DNA of 64,000 nucleotides from CAMAXB01 sp964476565 (GTDB lineage: Bacteria; Verrucomicrobiota; Verrucomicrobiia; Opitutales; Opitutaceae): assembly GCA_964476565.1 (NCBI GenBank), contig CAYZBG010000013.1:17635-81634 (forward strand), in the 5' to 3' direction. Made by a program: the position numbers and the translations under genes. Positions 35,393 to 43,224 of the stretch are shown one piece after another. Position 1 is the first letter of the stretch; each line of letters opens with the position of its first letter. The notes beneath the pieces were generated by a model. That model searched no databases. It saw only the letters and a list, made by a program, of their open reading frames with translations, and was not told where the DNA came from.

Positions 35393-36409
35393 TCAACGCA
35401 CCGGCAACGGGGCCTGCACCAACGAGCGCGCAGTCGCAGCCAGCCCTTCCATCGAGATTCCGTAGTGGCGGAAGATATCCGCCTGGGCGCCCGTCACCGT
35501 ATCCTCATCGGGCAGGCCGACGATCCGGAAGGGCACGCTCACCCCCGCGCCCAGCAGAGTCGCGGCCACGGCCTCGCCGAGACCGCCGTGCACCGAATGC
35601 TCCTCCACCGTGACAACGGCGCCGCAGTCGCGTCCCGCTGCCAGCACCGCGGCGCGGTCGAGCGGTTTGATCGTCGGTACGCTCAGCACCCGGACCGAGA
35701 GGCCACCAGCGGCCAGCTCCTCCGCGGCGAGCAACGCGTGCACCACCGTCTCCCCGGTGGCGAGGAAGGCGACATCGCGCCCGTCGCGCAGGACGGCCGC
35801 CGTGGTGAGCGCGGGTTCTGCCCCGGCCGGATGCACCTCGACCATCGGGGCCTTGCCAAAACGCAGGTACACGGGCGTCGTCGCCGCAGCGGCGAGCCGC
35901 ACGGCGGCGCGGGTTTCGGCCTGGTCGGCCGGAGCGATCACCCGGACATTGTGAATCGCGCGCAACGCCGCGAAGTCATGCAGCGAGTGATGCGTGCTGC
36001 CGAGCGCGCCGTAACTCACGCCGGCACTGATGCCGACGAGCACGACGGGGGCGTTCGAGTAGCAGACGTCGTTCTTGATCTGCTCGAGCGCACGCGCGGT
36101 GAGAAAGCAGGCCGGCGACACCGCAAACGGCTTTTGTCCGCACAACGCGAGGCCGGCCGCGATGCCGACGAGGTTCTGCTCCGCGATGCCGACCTCGACG
36201 ATCTGGCCGGGCAGCGCCTGGCCGAAGGGGCCGAGTTTGCCGGAGCCGCGCGAGTCGCTCGTGACCGCGACGAGACGCCCGTCCTCCGCAGCCAACGCCT
36301 GCAGCGTCTCGGCAAACACCTCGAGGTTGGGTCGGCCGGGACGCAGCCCGAGCGCGCGCAGACGCGACGACGCCGCCGGAGAAAACATCGAGGGGGCGGG
36401 CGCGCTCAC
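35393..36409 (-). CDS. Transketolase, C-terminal subunit
   Basis: The pyrimidine-binding and C-terminal half of a split transketolase, 338 residues from a GTG start (VSAPAPSMFSP). Motifs: EVGIAEQNLVGIAAGLAL with the catalytic Glu that activates thiamine diphosphate, VSYGALGSTHHSLHD and the C-terminal domain VLSVPTIKPLDRAAV. The GTG at 36409 overlaps the upstream gene's TGA (GTGA) and has GGAGGT six bases before it, which decides the start over an ATG seven codons later that lacks a ribosome site. It works as a heteromer with the N-subunit to transfer a two-carbon ketol unit from a ketose phosphate. Confidence 0.94.
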   Translation of the reverse strand: MSAPAPSMFSPAASSRLRALGLRPGRPNLEVFAETLQALAAEDGRLVAVTSDSRGSGKLGPFGQALPGQIVEVGIAEQNLVGIAAGLALCGQKPFAVSPACFLTARALEQIKNDVCYSNAPVVLVGISAGVSYGALGSTHHSLHDFAALRAIHNVRVIAPADQAETRAAVRLAAAATTPVYLRFGKAPMVEVHPAGAEPALTTAAVLRDGRDVAFLATGETVVHALLAAEELAAGGLSVRVLSVPTIKPLDRAAVLAAGRDCGAVVTVEEHSVHGGLGEAVAATLLGAGVSVPFRIVGLPDEDTVTGAQADIFRHYGISMEGLAATARSLVQAPLPVR

Positions 36410-37248
36410 GCGGCCACCTCCGCCGTGCGCAACCGCTCCTCCGCCGCATCGAGCTCGGCCAACGCGCGCTGCAACTCCTCCTCCGACGGCACGCCATGGT
36501 GCCATTTGCCCACGTTCTCCATGAAGCTGACGCCCTTGCCCTTCACGGTGTGGGCGAGCACGCACAGCGGCCGTGCCGCCTCCGGCGGACGAGTGAGCGC
36601 TTCCGTGAGCGCAGCAAGATCGTGTCCGTCCACCGCGCGCACCTCCCAGCCAAAGGCGCGCCATTTCTCATCGAGCGGGGCGTTGCTCATCACCTGGCGC
36701 GTCGGCCCGGTGATCTGCAGGCCGTTGTGGTCGAGGATGGCGGTGAGATTCGCCAGCCCGTAGTGGGCCGCGGCCTGGGCCGCCTCCCAGTTGGAGCCCT
36801 CCGCGAGTTCGCCGTCGCCGAGCAGCGTAACCACGCGGAACCCGGCGCCGGTCCGCCGCGCGGCGAGCGCCATGCCGACCGCGATGGGCAGACCGTGGCC
36901 GAGCGCACCGGTGTTCACCTCGACGCCCCGGATCTTGCGCGTCGGGTGGCCGACGTACGGCGAACGGTAACGGCAGACCGTGTCGAGGTCGGCGTCGGGA
37001 AAGAAGCCGCGGTCCGCCAGCACGGTGTAGAGCGCCTCGACGCAGTGGCCCTTGCTTTGGACAAAGCGGTCCCGGCCCGGGGCATCGGCCGTCGCCGGCG
37101 ACACGCGCAGCACGCGGTGATAGAGCACAGCGAGGAGGTCGAGGCAGGACAGGCCCCCACCGGTGTGGCCCGCGCCTGCCTCGACGATCAGGCGCAGCAT
37201 GCGCCGGCGCAGGGCGATCGCCTTCAAGGCCAGCTCGCGGTCGTTCAT
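36406..37248 (-). CDS. Transketolase, N-terminal subunit
   Basis: Thiamine-diphosphate-binding half of a split transketolase, 280 residues. Motifs in order: GAGHTGGGLSCLDLLAVLYHRVL, SKGHCVEALYTVLADRGF, the NTGALGHGLPIAVGMALA segment, and the cofactor-Mg motif GDGELAEGSNWEAAQAAAHYGLANLTAILDHN. These match split transketolases in many bacteria. The stop overlaps the start of the C-subunit gene by four bases and the gene starts four bases after the isomerase gene, so the three are tightly coupled. Being inside a sugar-catabolic operon and not with core pentose-phosphate genes, it probably serves a dedicated substrate such as a branched or unusual ketopentose phosphate. Confidence 0.94.
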   Translation of the reverse strand: MNDRELALKAIALRRRMLRLIVEAGAGHTGGGLSCLDLLAVLYHRVLRVSPATADAPGRDRFVQSKGHCVEALYTVLADRGFFPDADLDTVCRYRSPYVGHPTRKIRGVEVNTGALGHGLPIAVGMALAARRTGAGFRVVTLLGDGELAEGSNWEAAQAAAHYGLANLTAILDHNGLQITGPTRQVMSNAPLDEKWRAFGWEVRAVDGHDLAALTEALTRPPEAARPLCVLAHTVKGKGVSFMENVGKWHHGVPSEEELQRALAELDAAEERLRTAEVAA

Positions 37249-37252
37249 GGCG

Positions 37253-38677
37253 TCACTCCACCGGCGCGGCGTGGTGATACACGTCCCAGCCGAGGTAGCG
37301 GCCGAAGGCCTCGCGCAGGACGCCCGCGGTCCGGGAGGCGTTCATCACGACGTGGTGCTCGAAGCCGTGCTCGCAGACGTGACGCATCAGCGTCTGCAGC
37401 CGGGGAACCCGGGCGACCGCCCGGTTGCCGAAGGTGTGGAGGGGATCGTTGGTCAGCTCGCCCTCACCCACGTAGGCCCGGATCACACCCGAGGTATCAT
37501 CGGTGGTGATACGACCGAAGGTGAGCGGCCCGGCCGGGGTGCGGCCGTCGAGCGCGCCCCAGGTGTTTTCCACTCCGAGGGTCGAACCGAGGATCGGCGC
37601 CGTTGCCACCGTGATGTCGGGCAGGAAGGACTTGGCCCAATTGCCGCAGTGGAACAGCACGCACTTGTCGTCGTCGCCCCCGTAGTTGTTGTTCCAGTCG
37701 ACCAGCGCGCTCGGCGAACCGGAGGCCAGCTGCATCGCGTACATCGTGAGCACACCGGTGACGTCGACCTCGCACGCGCTGGGCAGGAGCTGCTCGCTCA
37801 TCATGCTCATCGACGTGCAGACGTTGCAGCCGTGATTGGCCTGCACGGAGGTCCAGCACTGGATGGCGGTCGCGTCGAGCTGCTGGGCGGCAACGAAGTC
37901 GTCGAGCACCACGCCGAGGCGCGCCATCTGCACGAGCTTTGCCGGGGGCACGGCGGCGGTGTTGGCGTAGGCGCGGATCTCGTCCACCTTGGCAACCAGA
38001 CGCGCGTCCCTTTCGCCGAGCTTGGCGGCGGCCCCAAGCACCTCGGAGAGATCGAGGGTGGTGACCGATACGCCGGCCCGCTCGAGAATCTTTTCCGAGT
38101 AACGCACGGTGTTGAAGGCGCCGGGTCGCGCGCCCACCGCACCCAGCCGCGCACCGCGGATGCCACGCACGACCCGGCAGATGCCAAGGAAGTCGAGCAG
38201 GTCAGCCCGGAACGACGGATCGGTGGGATGCACGACGTGCCGGGTTGTGAGCGTGTAGGGGATGCCCGCCTGGCGGAGATTGTTGCAGACCGAGATCTTG
38301 CCGCACCAGGAGTCGCGGCGGCGGATCGCGTCGAGCTTGTCGAGGTCGTCCGGATATCCCTGCACGAGCACCGGCACCTGCAGGCCGGCCATCTTCAGCG
38401 TGTCGGCCACGCCCTTCTCGTCGCCGAAGTTGGGCAGCACCACGACGACACCGATCAGGCGGTCGCGATGCCGCCGGAAGAGATCGGCGCACGCGCGCGC
38501 ATCGGCCAACGTCTCGACTCCGCCGAGCTTCGTCTGCTCGGGCGAGAGCATCACCGGCTCGATGCCGAACTCGGCAAAGAGGCGCACGAAGTCGTGGCGC
38601 GCATCGGGCACGAGGCGGTCGGGGAAGAAATCCCGGTTGCCAAAGATGACACCGAGAACGGGAGCAAAGGGTTTCAT
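37253..38677 (-). CDS. L-fucose/L-arabinose isomerase-family protein
   Basis: Cytoplasmic aldose-ketose isomerase-like protein of 474 residues. The family's alpha/beta domains are recognisable: LGVIFGNRDFFPDRLVPDARHDF, GVVVVLPNFGDEKGVADTLK, an ARPGAFNTVRYSEK loop (residues of the fucose/arabinose isomerase active-site region), AIQCWTSVQANHGCNVCTSMSMMSEQLLPSACEVDVTGVLTMY with a metal-site Glu and Asp, and LVDWNNNYGGDDDKCVLFHCGNW with a metal-ligand His. It belongs to the branch annotated 'L-fucose isomerase-like' in PVC bacteria and is not a canonical FucI or AraA. As first gene of the operon it would make the ketose that the FGGY kinase phosphorylates and the split transketolase cleaves. Divergent from the AraC gene. 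Confidence 0.9.
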   Translation of the reverse strand: MKPFAPVLGVIFGNRDFFPDRLVPDARHDFVRLFAEFGIEPVMLSPEQTKLGGVETLADARACADLFRRHRDRLIGVVVVLPNFGDEKGVADTLKMAGLQVPVLVQGYPDDLDKLDAIRRRDSWCGKISVCNNLRQAGIPYTLTTRHVVHPTDPSFRADLLDFLGICRVVRGIRGARLGAVGARPGAFNTVRYSEKILERAGVSVTTLDLSEVLGAAAKLGERDARLVAKVDEIRAYANTAAVPPAKLVQMARLGVVLDDFVAAQQLDATAIQCWTSVQANHGCNVCTSMSMMSEQLLPSACEVDVTGVLTMYAMQLASGSPSALVDWNNNYGGDDDKCVLFHCGNWAKSFLPDITVATAPILGSTLGVENTWGALDGRTPAGPLTFGRITTDDTSGVIRAYVGEGELTNDPLHTFGNRAVARVPRLQTLMRHVCEHGFEHHVVMNASRTAGVLREAFGRYLGWDVYHHAAPVE

Positions 38678-38686
38678 GGAGGAGGC

Positions 38687-38712
38687 AGAGGACGCGCGAT
38701 CAGGGGACGCGC
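38687..38712. promoter_or_regulatory. Candidate AraC-type direct-repeat operator
   Basis: AGAGGACGCGC (38687-38697) and AGGGGACGCGC (38702-38712) are direct repeats with one mismatch, 15 bases apart start to start, in the 107-base divergent region between the isomerase and AraC genes. Tandem half-sites are usual for AraC-family regulators, though a spacing of about 21 is more common. Confidence 0.35.
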
Positions 38713-38784
38713 CGCCGCGAGGACAACAGGAACGACAGACCAGGGAAGGGGTTGGACGATTGACTCAGCGGAGGAGGATAGATT

Positions 38785-39714
38785 ATGTTTCACGCCGATT
38801 CTTCCGCATTTGCGGCCATTTCCTCCGGGATTCTAATCATGGTCCAATTTGACCCCAAGCGCCCCGACTTCTCGCCGTACGGCTTTACGTGCGTGAAATG
38901 GACGCCGTCGCCGATGCCGCGGCCCGATCATCACAACGAGATCGAGCTCAACATGCTGCATTCGGGATCGGTCACCTACGTGCTGGGCGGCAGCAAGGTG
39001 AAGATCGAAGCCGGCCGCCTCAGCGCCTTTTGGGCGGCGATCCCCCACCAGATCATCGATTGCACGCGGGGCACCGACTACTTCGTCGCGACCATCCCGC
39101 TCTCGTGGTTCATCCAGTGCGAACTGCCCGAGCGGCTGACGATTCCGCTGATGCGCGGCGACCTGATGAGCGAGCCGACGACGGAGCGGGCGGCCTCCGA
39201 TCTCGCGATGTTCGCGCAGTGGAAGCATGACCTCGAGTCCGGAGCCGCGGACGCCAAGGACATCGTGATGCTCGAGATGGAGGCGCGCCTGCGCCGCCTC
39301 GCCGCGAACCTGCCGGCGCCGGCGGACGCCAAGACGCGCCACGCCCGGCTGTCGCTGCAGGCTGGCGGACTCAACAAGGTCGAGCAGATGGCCTGCATCG
39401 TCGCGCAGCGCTACACCGAGCCGCTCTCGGTCGCCGAGATCAGCAAGGCGGTCGGGCTGCATCCGAACTACGCGATGAACCTCTTCAAGAAGGCGTTTGG
39501 CACCACGCTGATCGACTACCTGACCCACCACCGGGTGTCGCACGCCCAACGCCTGCTCGCCACGACGGACGACAAGATTGTCGAGATCGCCTTCAGTTCG
39601 GGCTTCAACTCCGTGAGCCGGTTCAACGAAGCCTTTCGCCGCGCCTGCGGTTGCACGCCGCGCGAGTACCGCACCGTGCACGAGATCCCGCTCGCAGGCC
39701 GCGTGGACCACTAA
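38785..39714 (+). CDS. AraC-family transcriptional regulator with N-terminal cupin domain
   Basis: Activator of 309 residues. The N-terminal cupin (about 40-130, HHNEIELNMLHSGSVTYVLGGSKVKIEAGRLSAFWAAIPHQI) binds the effector sugar and resembles the MelR type. The C-terminal pair of helix-turn-helix motifs is intact (PLSVAEISKAVGLHPNYAMNLFKKAFGTTLIDYLTHHRVSHAQRLL and KIVEIAFSSGFNSVSRFNEAFRRACGCTPREY). The ATG at 38785 is supported by GGAGGAGG about seven bases upstream; the ATG at 38839 has no ribosome site. The gene diverges from the isomerase-transketolase-kinase operon and very likely controls it. An intrinsic terminator follows. Confidence 0.94.
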   Translation: MFHADSSAFAAISSGILIMVQFDPKRPDFSPYGFTCVKWTPSPMPRPDHHNEIELNMLHSGSVTYVLGGSKVKIEAGRLSAFWAAIPHQIIDCTRGTDYFVATIPLSWFIQCELPERLTIPLMRGDLMSEPTTERAASDLAMFAQWKHDLESGAADAKDIVMLEMEARLRRLAANLPAPADAKTRHARLSLQAGGLNKVEQMACIVAQRYTEPLSVAEISKAVGLHPNYAMNLFKKAFGTTLIDYLTHHRVSHAQRLLATTDDKIVEIAFSSGFNSVSRFNEAFRRACGCTPREYRTVHEIPLAGRVDH

Positions 39715-39742
39715 GAAAACACCGCAGCCCCGTCGGTTGCGC

Positions 39743-39781
39743 CCGGGAGAACTTACGATCCGGCAACATTCTCCCGGTTTT
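39743..39781 (+). terminator. Intrinsic terminator of the AraC gene
   Basis: Perfect 9-bp stem CCGGGAGAA (39743-39751) / TTCTCCCGG (39769-39777), 17-base loop, followed by TTTT. It starts 29 bases after the AraC stop codon and separates it from the next plus-strand gene. Confidence 0.6.
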
Positions 39782-39878
39782 GCGGCAGCGACCCGACGGC
39801 CGGACGTCTACACTCCGTCCGTTGAGAGCACGCGCTCAACCCGCGTGCGGACCTCCTGCCTCCCCTCCCCTTGCCCCC

Positions 39879-40775
39879 ATGCTGTCCTATAGCCGTCGCC
39901 ACTTCCTGCAGACCTCCGCCGCCGCGGCCGCAACGGCCTGGCTCGCCCCGCGCCTCTTCGCCGCGCCCCCGCCGATCCCGCGTTTCCCGGTGGGAGTCTG
40001 CGACTGGATGATCCTCAAGCGTCAGCGGCTCGGCGCCTTTGCCCTGACGAAGGAGATCGGTGCCGACGGGGTCGAAGTCGACATGGGCGGCCTCGGCCAG
40101 CGTCCGACTTTCGACAACCAGCTCGCGAAACCGGAGGTTCGCGCCCAGTTCCTCGCGGAGGCGGACAAGCTCGGCCTGCGCATCTGCTCGCTCGCCATGT
40201 CCGGCTTCTATGCCCAGTCGTTCGCGGAGCGCGACGGCGTCGGCCGCATGGTGCAGGACTGCATCGACACGATGGTCGCGATGCAGGTGAAGACCGCCTT
40301 CCTGCCCCTCGGCGTACAGAGCGACCTCGTGCAACACCCGCACCTGCGTCCCGCCGTCGTCGAACGCCTGCGCGATGCCGGCCGGCGCGCCGCCGACGCG
40401 GGGGTCGTCATCGGCGTCGAGACCGCCCTCGATGCACGCGGCGAGGCCGCCCTGCTCGACGACATCGGCTCGCCCGCAATCCGCAGCTATTTCAATTTCG
40501 CCAACCCGCTTCAAGCCGGACGCGATCTGCACGCCGAGCTCAGGATCCTCGGCCGCGAGCGCATCTGCCAGATCCACGCCAGCAACCAGGACCGGGTATG
40601 GTTGGAAAGGGACCCGCAGATCGACCTGCCCGCGGTCAAGGCGACGCTCGACGCCATGGGCTGGCAAGGCTGGCTGGTGATCGAACGTTCCCGCGACGCG
40701 ACCGACGCCCGCAACGTCCGCGGTAATTTCGGCGCGAATACACGTTACCTCAAGCGGGTCTTCCAAGGCGCCTGA
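39879..40775 (+). CDS. Tat-exported sugar isomerase/epimerase-like TIM-barrel protein
   Basis: A 298-residue TIM-barrel protein of the xylose-isomerase-like superfamily, exported through a twin-arginine signal (SRRHFLQTSAAAAATAWLAPRLFAA). Conserved strand ends: GADGVEVDMGGLG, GLRICSLAMSGFYAQSF, GVVIGVETALD, SYFNFANPLQAG, ICQIHASNQD and GWLVIERSRD. The Glu, Asn, His and Glu positions for a divalent metal are broadly kept. Exported members in PVC bacteria are often called 'sugar phosphate isomerase', but phosphorylated sugars are not expected in the periplasm; epimerase, dehydratase or 3-keto-glycoside lyase/hydratase roles are possible. The next gene begins one base after its stop. Confidence 0.82.
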   Translation: MLSYSRRHFLQTSAAAAATAWLAPRLFAAPPPIPRFPVGVCDWMILKRQRLGAFALTKEIGADGVEVDMGGLGQRPTFDNQLAKPEVRAQFLAEADKLGLRICSLAMSGFYAQSFAERDGVGRMVQDCIDTMVAMQVKTAFLPLGVQSDLVQHPHLRPAVVERLRDAGRRAADAGVVIGVETALDARGEAALLDDIGSPAIRSYFNFANPLQAGRDLHAELRILGRERICQIHASNQDRVWLERDPQIDLPAVKATLDAMGWQGWLVIERSRDATDARNVRGNFGANTRYLKRVFQGA

Positions 40776-40776
40776 C

Positions 40777-43074
40777 GTGCACCGCCTCGCCGCCCTCGCC
40801 TGCGCCAGCCTGCTCCTCGCCGGCCATTGCCCGGCCCAGCCGGCGCCTTTGCCCGCGGATGCCGATCCGTTCTTCGACCTGTTCCGTCCGGCCCGGACCG
40901 AACAGGCCGCCCTCTCGCCCGACGGCGCGCACCTCGCCTACACCGTGCGCGAGGGCAGCCAGCTGTCGGTCATGGTGGTGGCGACCGACCGGCTCGACCA
41001 GGCGCTCGCCCGCGTGGTGGTCGTCGACGACGAGCAGGCAACCCCGCGCTTCGGCCGCCGGGACGAACCGGTGCCCGCCGCCATCACCTGGCTGAAGTGG
41101 ACCGACGCGGAGCGGGTGGTGCTCGCCACCAACGCTCACGTCGCCGTGGCCGGCGATCGCAGTGTACCCGGCGTGATCATGACCTTCCGGCGCGACGGCT
41201 CAGATGCGCGCGTGCTCGCGACGCCACGCGACGTCGCGGAGCTCGTGGGCGCCGTCGAGCCGGCCGCCTCGCTGGCCCGCGATCAGGCGATGCTCGGACC
41301 GACGCCGGACAATCCCAACTTCGGCCGCGACGAGGCGGAGCCTGCCTTGGATCCGTTCGCCCCCGGCGGCTTGTTTGCCGGCGGCGACGACGCGGCCGCG
41401 CTAGGGCAGAATCCGGCCCTCGACCCCGCCACGCTGATCGAGCAGCGGCCACTGAGTCCGTCGATCTTCGATCTCGACCCAGTTAGCGCCAACCACGTGC
41501 TCGTGCGCACGCGCAGCGACCAACGCATCGTCCTGCACCGTCTCGACGTCACCACCGGCCGGCTCACCCAGCAGGCGGAGTACGCCATCGATCCTGACCG
41601 CCACTGGCTGACTGATCGCCAGGGCGTGCCGCGGATCAGCGTGCCGGCCACAACCGCGACCGACTTTCCCCACCGGCTCGCCCTTGAGCGCGGCGCGGGC
41701 AATCGCGGGCCACGTGACCTCGCCACCGCCATGGGCCTCGCAGCCGGAGCCTTCGACCTCACGCCGGAGACCACCTTCGGCCACCGTGCCATCGCCCTCG
41801 GTTTCGATGAGCGCCCGGAGATTCTCTACTTCGCGTCCAACCTCGGCCGCGACACCTACGGGCTGTACGCGGCCGACCTGACGCGCGGTACGCTCACGGA
41901 CTTCGCATTCGAGCATCCGCGGCTCGACCTGATCGGTCCGCCAGCCGGCGCCTTTGCCTCTGGCGGCACGCTGGTCTTCGACCGTCACACCCGCGCCTTG
42001 CGTGGCGTTCGCTTTGGCGATCGCCCACGCACCACGCGCTGGCTCGATCCGGTGTTGCAGGCCGCGCAGGCCCAGCTCGAGCAGGCGCTGCCCCAGCGCA
42101 ACATCGAGCTGCTCGACTGGGACCGCGACCAACGGCGCGTGCTCGCCTTTGTCAGCGGACCGACCGAGCCCGGCCGCTTTCTGCTCTTCGATCGCAGCAC
42201 CCGCCAGGTGGCCGATTTCGCCTCCCGCGCGCCCTGGCTCGCCGACGGACCGCCGACGCGCCTGCTCGCCTTCACCGTCACCGGTCCCGGCGGGACGGAT
42301 CTGGCCTGCCAGATCACCCTGCCGGTGCAGCCGCGGGTGAAACCGACGCCCATCGTCGTGGTCTGCCCAACCTCACCGTGGGAGCGGCTGTCGCCCGAGT
42401 TCCAAGCGGAGGTCCACGCCCTCGCACGCATGGGTTTCGCCGTGCTGCAGTACGCCGGCCGCGGCGCCTGGGGCTACGGGGTGCGCCACCGCGCCGCCCT
42501 CGCGCCCGGTTACGACGACACGCAACTCGCGGACCTGCTCGCCATCCTCGACGAAGTGGGCAAGGCGTTCCATCTCGACCCGCGCCGCGTCGGTCTGGTC
42601 GGATCCGGCCATGGCGGCTACCTGGCCCTGCGCGCGCTCGCGGCGCACCCGGATCGTTTTCGTTGCGCCGTTGCGCTCGAACCGCCCGTCAACCTCGCCG
42701 CCTGGCTCGAACGTGAGCAGTGGGAAGGCCGGGATCCCGCGCTCCAGCTCGTGCGCTCGGCCTACGGTCCGGCCGCACAGCTCGAGGCCCACCGCCTCGA
42801 CCGGGCAACCAGCTCCCTCACGAAACCCAGCCTGATCCTGAGCTATCCGGGCGAAGACGGCACATGGCGCCGCTCCACCTACACCGCGGCCCGCAACCTC
42901 GCGAGCGCCGTGCGCGTTACCCAACCCGAGTCCGAGTTCATCGCGCTCTCCCACGACTTCGCCCGCGGCCTACCGCGCGCAAAGGCTGCGGTCTATCGCT
43001 CAATCGAGACGTTTCTCAACACCCACGTGTACACCTTCGATGTGAAGATCGGCGAGGCCGTCGAGGCGCCTTAG
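40777..43074 (+). CDS. S9 prolyl-oligopeptidase-like exported protein, probably catalytically dead
   Basis: A 765-residue exported protein (signal peptide to about AQPAP) with an N-terminal beta-propeller (about 30-480, ARTEQAALSPDGAHLAYTV..) and a C-terminal alpha/beta-hydrolase domain (about 490-755). The nucleophile elbow reads VGSGHGGYLA (609-614), where S9 enzymes have G-x-S-x-G-G: the serine position (611) is Gly. The Asp (PGEDG) and His (LSHDFARG) regions are kept. It is therefore probably a pseudoenzyme, possibly a binding or scaffold protein. The GTG at 40777, one base after the previous stop, is the probable start and gives the signal peptide. It should be co-translated with the TIM-barrel gene. 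Confidence 0.82.
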   Translation: MHRLAALACASLLLAGHCPAQPAPLPADADPFFDLFRPARTEQAALSPDGAHLAYTVREGSQLSVMVVATDRLDQALARVVVVDDEQATPRFGRRDEPVPAAITWLKWTDAERVVLATNAHVAVAGDRSVPGVIMTFRRDGSDARVLATPRDVAELVGAVEPAASLARDQAMLGPTPDNPNFGRDEAEPALDPFAPGGLFAGGDDAAALGQNPALDPATLIEQRPLSPSIFDLDPVSANHVLVRTRSDQRIVLHRLDVTTGRLTQQAEYAIDPDRHWLTDRQGVPRISVPATTATDFPHRLALERGAGNRGPRDLATAMGLAAGAFDLTPETTFGHRAIALGFDERPEILYFASNLGRDTYGLYAADLTRGTLTDFAFEHPRLDLIGPPAGAFASGGTLVFDRHTRALRGVRFGDRPRTTRWLDPVLQAAQAQLEQALPQRNIELLDWDRDQRRVLAFVSGPTEPGRFLLFDRSTRQVADFASRAPWLADGPPTRLLAFTVTGPGGTDLACQITLPVQPRVKPTPIVVVCPTSPWERLSPEFQAEVHALARMGFAVLQYAGRGAWGYGVRHRAALAPGYDDTQLADLLAILDEVGKAFHLDPRRVGLVGSGHGGYLALRALAAHPDRFRCAVALEPPVNLAAWLEREQWEGRDPALQLVRSAYGPAAQLEAHRLDRATSSLTKPSLILSYPGEDGTWRRSTYTAARNLASAVRVTQPESEFIALSHDFARGLPRAKAAVYRSIETFLNTHVYTFDVKIGEAVEAP

Positions 43075-43224
43075 CGACAACGGCCCCACCGGGTCCGGCT
43101 CCTCGTTGTTCTCACGCCAGGCTGGCGCCAAAACCGTCCAGCCCGGACTCGCCTTCGCCCGCCAGTCCGCTCAACTCAGGGCTACCCTGCGCGCCGTGGA
43201 TACGTTCGCGCCCTCCGCCCTGCC

